Origin: DATCMA01 sp036563645 | Lineage (GTDB): Bacteria > Actinomycetota > Actinomycetes > Mycobacteriales > Micromonosporaceae | NCBI GenBank assembly: GCA_036563645.1 | Contig: DATCMA010000046.1 | Span: 1 to 64,000 of the forward strand | Direction: 5' to 3' | Length of the DNA stretch: 64,000 bases | Part shown: positions 42,202 through 50,262 of the stretch, piece after piece | How the letters are laid out: each line of letters begins with the position of its first letter | How positions within the stretch are numbered: the first letter of the stretch is position 1 | The notes under the pieces: model-generated | Databases searched by the model: none | What the model saw: the letters and a program-made list of their open reading frames with translations, nothing else | Told to the model about the DNA's origin: nothing | Position numbers and translations under genes: made by a program

Positions 42202-42840
42202 TCATCGGGTGTGGTGGGGGTCGGTGCCGTTCGTGCGGACGACAGGCGCGTCGGCGAGGTCGTCGCCGGTGAGGAGGGAGCGCAACCCGAGCTCCGCGGC
42301 GACGTCGGGCGGACAATCCGCCACAATCGTGACCGCGCCGACCACCACCGCGCCGCGCGCGCGGGCGAGGGCGTGCAGGGCGCGGAGCTGGGCGGCGGTG
42401 GCGGCCCAGTCGTCGACGAGGACGACGCGATCCCCGGGCGTGAGGTGCCGGTCGCGGAGACCGAGGGTGAGCTGACGGCCCCGATAGTCGGCCGGGGTGC
42501 GCACCCACGTGGTCGGTTCGGCGATGCGGCGGTCGGTCTGCTTGTGCGCGGGCACGAAGCCGGCGCCGAGCGCGGTCGCCACGAGCGGGCCGAGCAGCAG
42601 CCCCGTGGTTTCTGGGGCGACCACGACGAGGGGGCGCGCCTGGGCGGTGGGGGTGTGGTCGGGGAGGACGTCGTCGGCGAGGGCGTCGTCGACGAGGCGG
42701 GCGAGCGCGGGGCCGATGCGGGCGAGGACGACCGGGTCCCGCCACCAGCCGGATACGTCGCTGACCAGGTGGGTCGACTCGGGCCCGAGATCAATCCACC
42801 GGAAGGTCTCGATGAGACGCCGCCTCAGCTCGTGGTCCAC
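42202..42840 (-). CDS. Phosphoribosyltransferase-family protein
   Basis: A 212-residue type I PRTase-like protein with the PRPP loop RVVLVDDWAATAAQLRALHAL (VDDxxxTx4; residues ~147), preceded by a flexible loop region (RGRQLTLGLRDRHLTPGD) and a hood. It resembles adenine or xanthine phosphoribosyltransferases used for nucleobase salvage, but the usual substrate-binding residues cannot be assigned from sequence. It is divergent from the SpoIIE-type phosphatase gene with an inverted-repeat operator between. Confidence 0.78.
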   Translation of the reverse strand: MDHELRRRLIETFRWIDLGPESTHLVSDVSGWWRDPVVLARIGPALARLVDDALADDVLPDHTPTAQARPLVVVAPETTGLLLGPLVATALGAGFVPAHKQTDRRIAEPTTWVRTPADYRGRQLTLGLRDRHLTPGDRVVLVDDWAATAAQLRALHALARARGAVVVGAVTIVADCPPDVAAELGLRSLLTGDDLADAPVVRTNGTDPHHTR

Positions 42841-42925
42841 TGGACCATCATCGGATCAGCTCGCCGAGGCGCGCGGCGACGAGGAGCGGACGAGGCGCGG
42901 GAGGGCCATCGCCCGACGGTCTATC

Positions 42926-42945
42926 TTGACTGTCCAATCAGTCAA
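42926..42945. promoter_or_regulatory. Inverted repeat between divergent genes
   Basis: TTGACTG (42926-42932) is exactly complementary to CAGTCAA (42939-42945) across TCCAAT. TTGACT is also a -35-like hexamer on each strand, so a protein at this site would control both the phosphoribosyltransferase and the phosphatase gene. Confidence 0.5.
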
Positions 42946-43100
42946 ATCAGATGGCCGGGTGGCGCCCCGCGATGACCATCCGTTTGGTCGCGATCTGACG
43001 TGACAAATGAACGCCACGCCAGGCGGCCGAAATCGGATCGGCTGAGCGGCCAACGTCGTTCTATGTGGCCGAATCATCGTGCATGCTGTTCGGCGGAGCC

Positions 43101-44210
43101 ATGCACATCACGTCGACGGGCCGTCGCCCGCTGAGCCCCGGGTCCCGCGCCGGCCTCGGCGCGGCGCTCGTGCTGCTCGCGCTCGTCTCCGCCGTGGAGC
43201 TGGCCGACGGGTCCGGCGCGAACTACGTCGGCCTGGTCGCCGCCGCGCCGTTCCTCGCGGCGGCCTTCGCGACGTGGCGGGTGGTCCTCGTCGTCGGGGC
43301 GCTGGCCACGATGGTGGGCTGCGCGTTCGCGCTCACCGGCCAGATGGTCTCCATCGCGACGGTGGTCAACGCGGTGGGTATTGGGCTGGCGACCGCGCTC
43401 GCCAGCGTGGTCGCCGCGATCCGCCAGCGGCAGGCGGAACGGATCGCTGAACTCTCCAAGCTCGCGTCCGTGGCGCAGCAGGCGGTGCTCCGGCCGATCG
43501 GCCCCAAGGTCGGAAGCCTGGCCGTCGCGGGCCGATACATCTCGGCGACCGCCGCCGCGGATATCGGCGGCGATCTCTATGAGGCGCTGGACACGCCGTA
43601 CGGGGTGCGGGTCATCATCGGCGACGTCCGCGGCAAAGGCCTGGAGGCGGTTCGGCTCGCCAGCATCGTCCTCGGCTCCTATCGGCACGTCGCCTACGAG
43701 CGCGCGGATCTGCGGGCCGTCGTCGCGGACCTCGACCGGGCGGTCGCGCGCAGCGTGGGCGACGAGGATTTCGTCACCGCCGTGTTGGTGGAGGAGCGCG
43801 GCGGAATCTTGACGATCGTCAACTGCGGCCACCCCGCGCCGCTGCTGCTGCGTCGCGGCGAGGTGATTCCCCTCGACCCGCCGGCTCCGGCGCCGCCCTT
43901 GGGGTTCATGCCCGTGGTCCGCCCGCGGGTGGAGCGGTTGGAGCCGGGCGACCGGCTGTTGCTCTTCACCGACGGGTTGGGTGAGGCCCGCCGGGAGGGC
44001 GAGTTCTTCCCGACCGCGGACCGGGCGTGGCGGCTGCTCGGTCACGGCACGGTGGCGGACGGGTTGGCCTCGTTGGAGACCGCCTTGGTGGAGTGGGTCT
44101 ACGGGCGGCTCGATGACGACATCGCGCTGGTGTTGATGGAGTACACCGGCCCGCGTCCGGCGGTGACCGCGGCGGTGCCGAGCTGGGAGGTCGGCGCCTC
44201 TGAGCTGTGA
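43101..44210 (+). CDS. Membrane SpoIIE/RsbU-type PP2C phosphatase
   Basis: A 369-residue protein with an N-terminal membrane region of about four helices (GLGAALVLLALVSAVELADG, GLVAAAPFLAAAFATWRVVLVVGALATMVGCAFAL, ATVVNAVGIGLATALASVVAAI), a short coiled coil (RQRQAERIAELSKLASVAQQ) and the SpoIIE-type PPM domain: AAADIGGDLYEAL, VIIGDVRGKGLEAVRLASI, NCGHPAPLLL, LLLFTDGLGEARR and DDDIALVLM. Such proteins dephosphorylate anti-anti-sigma factors to free a sigma factor. No partner is nearby. ATG at 43101 or 43083 may start it. Confidence 0.87.
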   Translation: MHITSTGRRPLSPGSRAGLGAALVLLALVSAVELADGSGANYVGLVAAAPFLAAAFATWRVVLVVGALATMVGCAFALTGQMVSIATVVNAVGIGLATALASVVAAIRQRQAERIAELSKLASVAQQAVLRPIGPKVGSLAVAGRYISATAAADIGGDLYEALDTPYGVRVIIGDVRGKGLEAVRLASIVLGSYRHVAYERADLRAVVADLDRAVARSVGDEDFVTAVLVEERGGILTIVNCGHPAPLLLRRGEVIPLDPPAPAPPLGFMPVVRPRVERLEPGDRLLLFTDGLGEARREGEFFPTADRAWRLLGHGTVADGLASLETALVEWVYGRLDDDIALVLMEYTGPRPAVTAAVPSWEVGASEL

Positions 44211-44288
44211 GGCCCCGCTCGCCCGTCCATCGTCATCTGCGAATTCCCGGGTTTGAGCGAAGTCGATGATGTGAGCCTTGCCAAAAGC

Positions 44289-44327
44289 TACTCGCGAGTA
44301 ATATAGTGGTCGTTACTGACGAGTAAC
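44289..44327 (+). promoter_or_regulatory. Tandem operator TACT-N4-AGTA overlapping the fadE promoter
   Basis: TACTCGCGAGTA (44289-44300) and GTTACTGACGAGTAAC (44312-44327) share TACT-N4-AGTA; their centres are 25 bases apart. TAATAT at 44299-44304 is a good -10 with TTGCCA at 44278-44283 as -35 (15-base spacer), so the first site overlaps the -10 and the second the transcription start. This is typical of TetR-type repression of fatty-acid genes; the regulator is not in this window. Confidence 0.7.
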
Positions 44328-44356
44328 TTTTGCTGGAGCCGGGGGCCGAGGGAGCG

Positions 44357-46210
44357 ATGAGTCACTACAAGAGCAACCTTCGAGACCTCGAGTTCAACCT
44401 GTTCGAGGTCTTCCGGGTCGACGAGGTGTTTAACCACGAGCCGTACCGCGGGTTCGACGTCGAGACCGCGCGGGCCATCCTCGCCGAAGTCGACCGGCTC
44501 GCCCGTGAGGATCTGGCGGCCAGCTACGTGGACGGGGACCGCAACCCGCCGGTCTTTGATCCGGCCACCCACACCGCCCCGCTGCCTGAATCGTTCAAGA
44601 AGTCCTACCGCGCCTTCATGGACGCGGAGTTCTGGCGGATGGACCTCCCCGAGGAGCTGGGCGGCACGAACGCGCCGCGCACGCTGTGGTGGGCGGTGGC
44701 GGAACTGATCCTCGGCTCCAACGCCCCGGTGTGGATGTACGCCTCCGGGCCGTCGTTCGCGCACACGCTGTGGCGCGAGGGGAACGAGCGGCAGAAGAAG
44801 TGGGCCAAGCTCTTCATCGAGAAGCAGTGGGGCTCGACGATGGTGCTCACCGAGCCCGACGCGGGCTCCGACGTGGGCGCGGCGCGGACCCGGGCGATTC
44901 CCCAGCCGGACGGCTCGTGGCACATCGAAGGCGTGAAGCGCTTCATCACCTCCGGTGAGCACGACCTGGCGGAGAACATCATCCACTACGTCCTCGCCCG
45001 CCCGGTCGGCGTGCCGGGCGCGGGTGGTCCGGGCACCAAGGGGCTGTCCCTCTTCCTCGTCCCGAAGTACCTGTTCGACGAGGAGACCGGCGAGCTCCTG
45101 GAGCGCAACGGCGTCTTCGCCACCAACGTCGAGCACAAGATGGGCTTGAAGGTGTCCAACACCTGCGAGCTCACCTTCGGCGGGCACGGGATCCCGGCGA
45201 AGGGGTGGCTGCTCGGCGACGTGCACGACGGCATCCGGCAGATGTTCCTCATCATCGAGTACGCCCGGATGATGGTCGGCGCTAAGGCGATTGCCACGCT
45301 CTCCTCGGGCTATCTCAACGCCCTCGAATTCGCCAAGAACCGGATCCAAGGCGCCGATCTCACCCAGCAGGCGGACAAGACCGCACCGCGGGTTCCGATT
45401 ACCCGGCACCCCGACGTCCGCCGGTCGCTGATGCTGCAGAAGGCGTACGCGGAAGGGCTGCGCGCCCTCGTCTTGTACACCGCGTCCTGGCAGGACAAGA
45501 TCAAGCTGGCTCAGGCCTCCGGTGACGAGGAGACGGCGCGGCTGGCCAAGCGCGTCAACGACCTGCTGCTGCCGATCGTCAAGGGGGTCGGCTCGGAGCG
45601 GGCGTACGAGCTGCTCAGCCACGAGTCGCTGCAGACGCTCGGCGGCTCGGGCTTCCTCCAGGACTACCCGTTGGAGCAGTACGTCCGGGATTCGAAGATC
45701 GACACCCTCTACGAGGGGACGACCGCGATCCAGAGCCTGGACCTGTTCTTCCGCAAGATCGTGCGTGACCAGGGCACGGCGCTGCGGACGGTCGCCGGCG
45801 AGATCCTGGCGTTCGTCCAGGGGGACAGCGACGGTCAGCTCAAGGAGGAGCGTGCGGCGTTGGGGAAGGCCCTCGCCGAGGTCAAGACCATCATCGACGT
45901 GATGACGGGCTGGCTCGGTGAGGTCCAAGCCGGTGAACCTCGCGCGGTGTACAAGGTGGGGCTCAACACCCGTCGCCTGTTGCTCGCGCTCGGCGATGTG
46001 GTCGTCGCGTGGCTGTTGCAGCGGCAGGCGGAGGTGGCGCTGCGCGCCTTGGCGAACGGCGCCTCGGACGCCGACCGCCCGTTCTACCTCGGCAAGGTCG
46101 CCGCGGCCCGCTTCTTCGCGCACGAGGTGCTGCCGCGGATCGGCGCCGACCGACGCATCATCCAGTCCACCACGCTCGACCTCATGGACCTCCCCGAGGA
46201 GGCCTTCTGA
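44357..46210 (+). CDS. FadE5-like long acyl-CoA dehydrogenase
   Basis: A 617-residue ACAD-family flavoprotein of the long subgroup with an extra C-terminal alpha-helical domain (~residues 470-617), like mycobacterial FadE5. It has FMDAEFWRMDLPEELGGTNAPRTLWW, MVLTEPDAGSDVGAARTRA, GVKRFITSGEHD, and the C-terminal catalytic segment QTLGGSGFLQDYPLEQYVRDSKIDTLYEGTTAIQSLDLF with Glu in YEGTTAIQ. It introduces the alpha-beta double bond into acyl-CoAs. The tandem operator in front suggests repression by a fatty-acid-responsive regulator. ATG at 44357 after GGGAGCG. Confidence 0.93.
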   Translation: MSHYKSNLRDLEFNLFEVFRVDEVFNHEPYRGFDVETARAILAEVDRLAREDLAASYVDGDRNPPVFDPATHTAPLPESFKKSYRAFMDAEFWRMDLPEELGGTNAPRTLWWAVAELILGSNAPVWMYASGPSFAHTLWREGNERQKKWAKLFIEKQWGSTMVLTEPDAGSDVGAARTRAIPQPDGSWHIEGVKRFITSGEHDLAENIIHYVLARPVGVPGAGGPGTKGLSLFLVPKYLFDEETGELLERNGVFATNVEHKMGLKVSNTCELTFGGHGIPAKGWLLGDVHDGIRQMFLIIEYARMMVGAKAIATLSSGYLNALEFAKNRIQGADLTQQADKTAPRVPITRHPDVRRSLMLQKAYAEGLRALVLYTASWQDKIKLAQASGDEETARLAKRVNDLLLPIVKGVGSERAYELLSHESLQTLGGSGFLQDYPLEQYVRDSKIDTLYEGTTAIQSLDLFFRKIVRDQGTALRTVAGEILAFVQGDSDGQLKEERAALGKALAEVKTIIDVMTGWLGEVQAGEPRAVYKVGLNTRRLLLALGDVVVAWLLQRQAEVALRALANGASDADRPFYLGKVAAARFFAHEVLPRIGADRRIIQSTTLDLMDLPEEAF

Positions 46211-46401
46211 GGCCGTGCTCCGGCTCCAGGCCGGCCCCAGGGAGGCCGTCAACGGAGGCGCGCCAGGAGGTTTAGCGGCCCGCGCGGCTGGGCAGGAATT
46301 TCCCAATGTGCCCGCATCGGTACCCGTTTGACCCTATACGCCAGGGGTAGGGCTATAGGGAACGCACAACTTGGAGCGACGGCGACAAGGAGTGCACCGA
46401 T

Positions 46402-46662
46402 ATGGGCATCGGAAGTGGGATTTTCCTCATCGCGCTCGGTGCCATCCTTGCGTTCGCCGTACGAGCGGACGTGTGGTGGCTCGACGTGCACGCGGTCGGC
46501 TGGGTCTTGATCGCGGCAGGTGCGACGGTGATGCTCACCGTGCTGTGGTTCTGGAACGACCGCCGCCGGCGCGCACGTACCGTCGTCGTCGAGGAGAACA
46601 AGCTGGCCCACCCGGCGCAGGTCTGTCCGCCTCCCGCGGAGCCACCGTCCCCGCCGTGCTGA
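46402..46662 (+). CDS. Small DUF6458-type membrane protein
   Basis: An 86-residue protein with two hydrophobic helices (IGSGIFLIALGAILAFAVRADVWWLDV and VGWVLIAAGATVMLTVLWFW), a basic RRRRAR turn and a Pro/Cys tail. MGIGSGIFLIALGAILAFAV is the typical start of this actinobacterial family. Function unknown. AAGGAG precedes the ATG at 46402. A TTGACC-like -35 and TATAGG -10 are seen around 46328-46362. Confidence 0.88.
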   Translation: MGIGSGIFLIALGAILAFAVRADVWWLDVHAVGWVLIAAGATVMLTVLWFWNDRRRRARTVVVEENKLAHPAQVCPPPAEPPSPPC

Positions 46663-46698
46663 CGCGGCAGCAAGCTTGGCGCTTTGGATGAGGTTTCC

Positions 46699-46728
46699 CA
46701 CCGGCCGGCACGATCGTGCCGGCCGGTG
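46699..46728. terminator. 30-nt perfect palindrome between convergent genes
   Basis: CACCGGCCGGCACGA (46699-46713) is immediately followed by its exact complement (46714-46728), which forms a 13- to 15-bp stem with a minimal loop. It lies between the DUF6458 and SixA genes and likely terminates both. Confidence 0.75.
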
Positions 46729-46746
46729 TCATTCGCGCCCGGTGTG

Positions 46747-47337
46747 TCACACGCCGGAGGCGCGCGCCGTGTGCGTGGTGAGCAGCGAGGCCGTCCCCGG
46801 CCCGCAGTCGCGCCAGGAGCCGGTCAGCCGGTGCACGGCCGCGGTGCTCGTCCGCAGCCCGTCGACGTCGTCGGTCAGCGTCGGATCGAGCAGCGCGGAG
46901 AGCTGGGAGATCGTGGGGTTGTGACCGACGAGGAGGAGCACCGAGACGGTGTCGTCCACGCCGCGGATGAGCTGGAGGACGTCCTCGGTCGTGCCGTAAT
47001 AGATCGCCGGTTCGAAGCGCACCTGGAGGTCGGTCGCGGCCCGCGCCGCTTCGGGATCCACGCCGGAGGCGATCGACGACTCCGGGATGTCCCCGTCGGG
47101 TGCGGCCGCCGCTGACGCCTCGGCGAAAGCGAGCGCGACCTGCTGCCAGGTCTGTCGAGTCCGCCGCGCGGGGGAGCACAACACGAGGTTCGGCACGTGG
47201 CCGCTCTGCGCCAGCCAGGCGCCCGCCGCCATGGCGTCGGCGTGTCCCCGTACCGTCAGCGGGCGGTCCAAGTCAGCGATGCCGTCGCGGTTCTCCGCCT
47301 TGGCGTGCCGCAGCAAGACCAGGGTCCGGTGGGACAT
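46747..47337 (-). CDS. SixA-type histidine phosphatase
   Basis: A 196-residue member of the histidine phosphatase superfamily: LVLLRHAKAENRDGIADLDRPLT contains the catalytic RHG-type motif (RHAK), ARRTRQTW the second Arg, and LLLVGHNPTISQLS the second catalytic His. SixA removes phosphate from phosphohistidine proteins; actinobacterial homologues are less defined. ATG at 47337 is used; the longer upstream frame has no family resemblance. Confidence 0.9.
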   Translation of the reverse strand: MSHRTLVLLRHAKAENRDGIADLDRPLTVRGHADAMAAGAWLAQSGHVPNLVLCSPARRTRQTWQQVALAFAEASAAAAPDGDIPESSIASGVDPEAARAATDLQVRFEPAIYYGTTEDVLQLIRGVDDTVSVLLLVGHNPTISQLSALLDPTLTDDVDGLRTSTAAVHRLTGSWRDCGPGTASLLTTHTARASGV

Positions 47338-47470
47338 ACGGTCAGCTTGCCGGATGGCACGCGCGCGCACCGGGCTTCCCCGGAAAGGCTCGCCAGAAAT
47401 CCCCCCGCTGGCGAGAGGCCGCCAAGACGGCCTCGGACACGGGTGTGAGCCAGCGACTACGGTGCCTTGC

Positions 47471-48220
47471 GTGGACCTCAACGCGGATCTCGGCGAAGGC
47501 TTTGGCATCTGGCGGCTCGGCGACGACACCGCCCTGCTCGACGTCATCACCTCGGCCAATGTGGCCTGTGGCTTCCACGCGGGCGATCCCTCGACCATGC
47601 GGCGGATCTGCGCCGAGGCCGCCGAACGCGGGGTGGTTATCGGCGCACAGGTCGGCTACCGCGACCTCGCCGGCTTCGGTCGGCGGCGCATCGACTACAC
47701 CTTTGAGGAACTCCGCGACGACGTGCTCTACCAGATCGCCGCGTTGGATGGCTTCTGCCGCGTGGCGGGAACGCGCGTCCGTTACGTCAAGCCGCACGGC
47801 GCCCTCTACAACACCGCGGCGGTCGACAAGCGGCAGGCCGCCGCGATCGTGGCGGCGATCGTCGACTATGACCGGTCGCTCCCCGTCCTCTGCCTGCCGG
47901 GCTCCGTCCTCGCGCAACTCGCGGTCGGCGCGGGGCTGCGCGCGGTCGCGGAGGGCTTCGCGGACCGCGGCTACCTCCCCGACGGGCGACTCGTGCCCCG
48001 GTCCATGCCGAACGCGCTAATTCTCGACCCGGACGCGGCGGTGCAGCAGGCGGTCCGGATGGCGGTGCGGGGCGAGGTGGTGGCCGTCGACGGCACCGCG
48101 GTACCCACCCCGGTCGAGTCGATCTGCGTGCACGGCGACACCCCGGACGCGGTGACCCTGGCGCGACGGGTGCGCGCTGCGCTCGTCGACGCCGGTCACG
48201 AACCTCGGCCCTTCGTCTGA
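47471..48220 (+). CDS. pxpA: PxpA: 5-oxoprolinase subunit A (LamB/YcsF family)
   Basis: A 249-residue LamB/YcsF protein: MDLNADLGEGFGIWRLGDD, SANVACGFHAGDPSTMRR, GAQVGYRDLAGFGRR, RYVKPHGALYNTAA, EGFADRGYLPDGRLVPRSMPNAL and SICVHGDTPDA all match the family in order. In bacteria PxpA works with PxpB and PxpC to open 5-oxoproline using ATP. The pxpBC genes are not adjacent and do not appear in this window. GTG at 47471 gives the usual start; divergent from sixA. Confidence 0.93.
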   Translation: MDLNADLGEGFGIWRLGDDTALLDVITSANVACGFHAGDPSTMRRICAEAAERGVVIGAQVGYRDLAGFGRRRIDYTFEELRDDVLYQIAALDGFCRVAGTRVRYVKPHGALYNTAAVDKRQAAAIVAAIVDYDRSLPVLCLPGSVLAQLAVGAGLRAVAEGFADRGYLPDGRLVPRSMPNALILDPDAAVQQAVRMAVRGEVVAVDGTAVPTPVESICVHGDTPDAVTLARRVRAALVDAGHEPRPFV

Positions 48221-48260
48221 CCGGGGCGGGAGGGGTACGCCGCGGCGTGCGGCGAGCGCG

Positions 48261-50120
48261 TCACCGGGGTGGGGAGGCGGGTGCGCTGTCGAGCCCGCGG
48301 AGGACGAGCGGCAGTCGGCGCGCGCCCGCTTCGGTGACCCGTACCGGGATGCCCCAGTCTTGCCGGGTGAGGTGGCAGGCGGCGTGCTCGATTCCGTCGT
48401 CGCAGGTGGCCGCTTGCGCGACCACCTGCAACACCCCGGACGGCACCGCGGGGTTGAGCACCAGGCGGCGAGAGAACGCCGTCCCCGTGCCCGCGCCCTC
48501 GACGAGGAGCTCGGGTGGGGAGGCGCTGACCTCGAGGCGGGTCGGCGGGCCGAAGGAGTCGTCGAGTTTCTGCCCCGGTGCCGGCGTGAAGATCACGTCT
48601 AGGGTGACCTCTCCGCCGGCGAGCTCGGTGGGGGGACGCTCCACCCGATGCCGGCCGCCGTTGACGGTGCGCGCCCCGGCCGCCGCGAGCGCCCCCGGCG
48701 CCAGCCGGGTCAGGCGGTGGGCGCCGGATTCGACGACCACGACGGCGCCCTCCGGGGTCACCACGAGATCGCTCGGCTCCACGAGGCCATCGGCGACGGT
48801 GGACACCCGCTGCGTCGCGGGGTCGTACCGCCGCACGGCGCCGTTATAGGTGTCGGCGACCAGCACGGAGCCGTCCGGGAGCGCGCACACCCCGAGCGGG
48901 TGCTGGAGGAGCGCGTCCGACGCCGGACCGTCCACATAGCCGAAGTCGAACAGGCCTTGGCCGACGACGGTGCGCAGGACGCCGTCCTCGACGTATCGGA
49001 GCGCGCTCGTCTCACTGTCGACCACCCACAGCCGCCGTCCGTCCGGCGTGGTCGACAGTCCGGACGGCTGCGCGAGCCACACGTCGGGGAGAGGGCCATC
49101 TCGAAGAGCTTCGACGGTGGTCCCGGCGTAGACCCCGGTGGTCCGTTTGATCGGGTCGAACCACCACAGCTGGTGGATCCCCGCCATCGCGACGATGACG
49201 CGGTCGTCGTACCAGGCGACGTCCCACGGCGAGGAGAGGTCCATCGAGACGGCGTCGTGGGGGTAGTTGTCGACAGTGGACCGCCATTGCCGGCCGGTGC
49301 CGGCGACGGTGGTGACCTCGCCGGTGGCCAGGCGCACGCCGCGCAGCGTGTGATTCGCGGTATCCGCAACCACCAGGTCGTATCCGGCGATTGCCGCCAC
49401 CCGGGGTGGGAGTGCGCAGATCCCTTGTGGCTCGGCGAACTGGGCCTGGGCGGGTGGCCCGTCCGCCCGGCCGCGCTCGCCCGAGCCGATCCGCCGAATC
49501 ACCGTCTCGCCGTCCGGGGCGAGCTCGACCAGCGAGTGCCGGGCTGTGTCGGCGACGAGGAAGCCGCCGCCGTCCAGGGTGAGGGCTTTGCTCGGGAAGC
49601 GGAGCGCCGTCGCCGGTGTCGCGGGCGGCACGTACGGGCCGTAGCCGCGGCGCAGCGTCCCCTTGGCCTCGTGAACCGCCACCAGCTCGGTGATGAGCCG
49701 GGAGAGGCCCTCGGCGTGCCCTTCTCCCGCCATCGAGGCGACCACGTACCCCTCGGGGTCGATGACCGTGAGCGTGGGCCACGCCTTGGCGGTGTACTGC
49801 TGCCACATCCCGAGATCGGGGTCGTCGAGCACCGGGTGCGTCACGTCGTACCGCTCGACCGCGGCGGCCACCGCCGCGGGATCCCGCTCGTGGGCGAACT
49901 TCGGCGAGTGCACCCCGATGACGACGAGGACGTCGTGGAACTCCCGTTCGAGCGGACGCAGCTCGTCGATCACGTGCAGGCAGTTGATGCAGCAGAACGT
50001 CCAGAAGTCGAGGATGACGATCTTGCCGCGCAGATCGGCGAGGGTGAGGGGTCGCCCGCCGGTGTTCAGCCACGCTCGGCCCCGCAATTCGGGCGCGCGG
50101 ATCCGCGGTGTGGTCGCCAT
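48261..50120 (-). CDS. Thioredoxin-like protein with NHL/beta-propeller repeats
   Basis: A 619-residue cytoplasmic protein. The N-terminal ~160 residues are a TlpA/thioredoxin-like domain: ELRGRAWLNTGGRPLTLADLRGKIVILDFWTFCCINCLHVIDELRPLE with the CCxxC motif. The remainder is a propeller of NHL-type repeats (FAEPQGICALP, VVADTANHTLRGV, HPLGVCALPDGSVLVADTYNGAVRRYD), ending in a beta domain. The architecture matches mammalian and actinobacterial NHLRC2 proteins, whose role is unknown but includes redox features. ATG at 50120 is preferred. Confidence 0.9.
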   Translation of the reverse strand: MATTPRIRAPELRGRAWLNTGGRPLTLADLRGKIVILDFWTFCCINCLHVIDELRPLEREFHDVLVVIGVHSPKFAHERDPAAVAAAVERYDVTHPVLDDPDLGMWQQYTAKAWPTLTVIDPEGYVVASMAGEGHAEGLSRLITELVAVHEAKGTLRRGYGPYVPPATPATALRFPSKALTLDGGGFLVADTARHSLVELAPDGETVIRRIGSGERGRADGPPAQAQFAEPQGICALPPRVAAIAGYDLVVADTANHTLRGVRLATGEVTTVAGTGRQWRSTVDNYPHDAVSMDLSSPWDVAWYDDRVIVAMAGIHQLWWFDPIKRTTGVYAGTTVEALRDGPLPDVWLAQPSGLSTTPDGRRLWVVDSETSALRYVEDGVLRTVVGQGLFDFGYVDGPASDALLQHPLGVCALPDGSVLVADTYNGAVRRYDPATQRVSTVADGLVEPSDLVVTPEGAVVVVESGAHRLTRLAPGALAAAGARTVNGGRHRVERPPTELAGGEVTLDVIFTPAPGQKLDDSFGPPTRLEVSASPPELLVEGAGTGTAFSRRLVLNPAVPSGVLQVVAQAATCDDGIEHAACHLTRQDWGIPVRVTEAGARRLPLVLRGLDSAPASPPR

Positions 50121-50185
50121 GACACTCAGCCTGCCACGACAATCGGGCACTTGGGATCGCCGACGCAGGACGGAGAAAGAAGGGT

Positions 50186-50227
50186 GAAACCCCCGGATCT
50201 GGGCTGATCGCCAAGACCGGGGGTTTC
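50186..50227 (-). terminator. Terminator of the Ser-Tyr repeat protein gene
   Basis: GAAACCCCCGG (50186-50196) pairs with CCGGGGGTTTC (50217-50227). On the minus strand it follows the stop at 50263 by 36 bases. Confidence 0.85.
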
Positions 50228-50262
50228 GCGCGAGGCCGTCTCGCCCACGAGGGCCGCCCGGG

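Noticed and set aside
44288..46306. A 672-codon frame antisense to the FadE5-like gene
   Set aside because: Shadow frame with abnormal composition; the sense gene carries all ACAD motifs.
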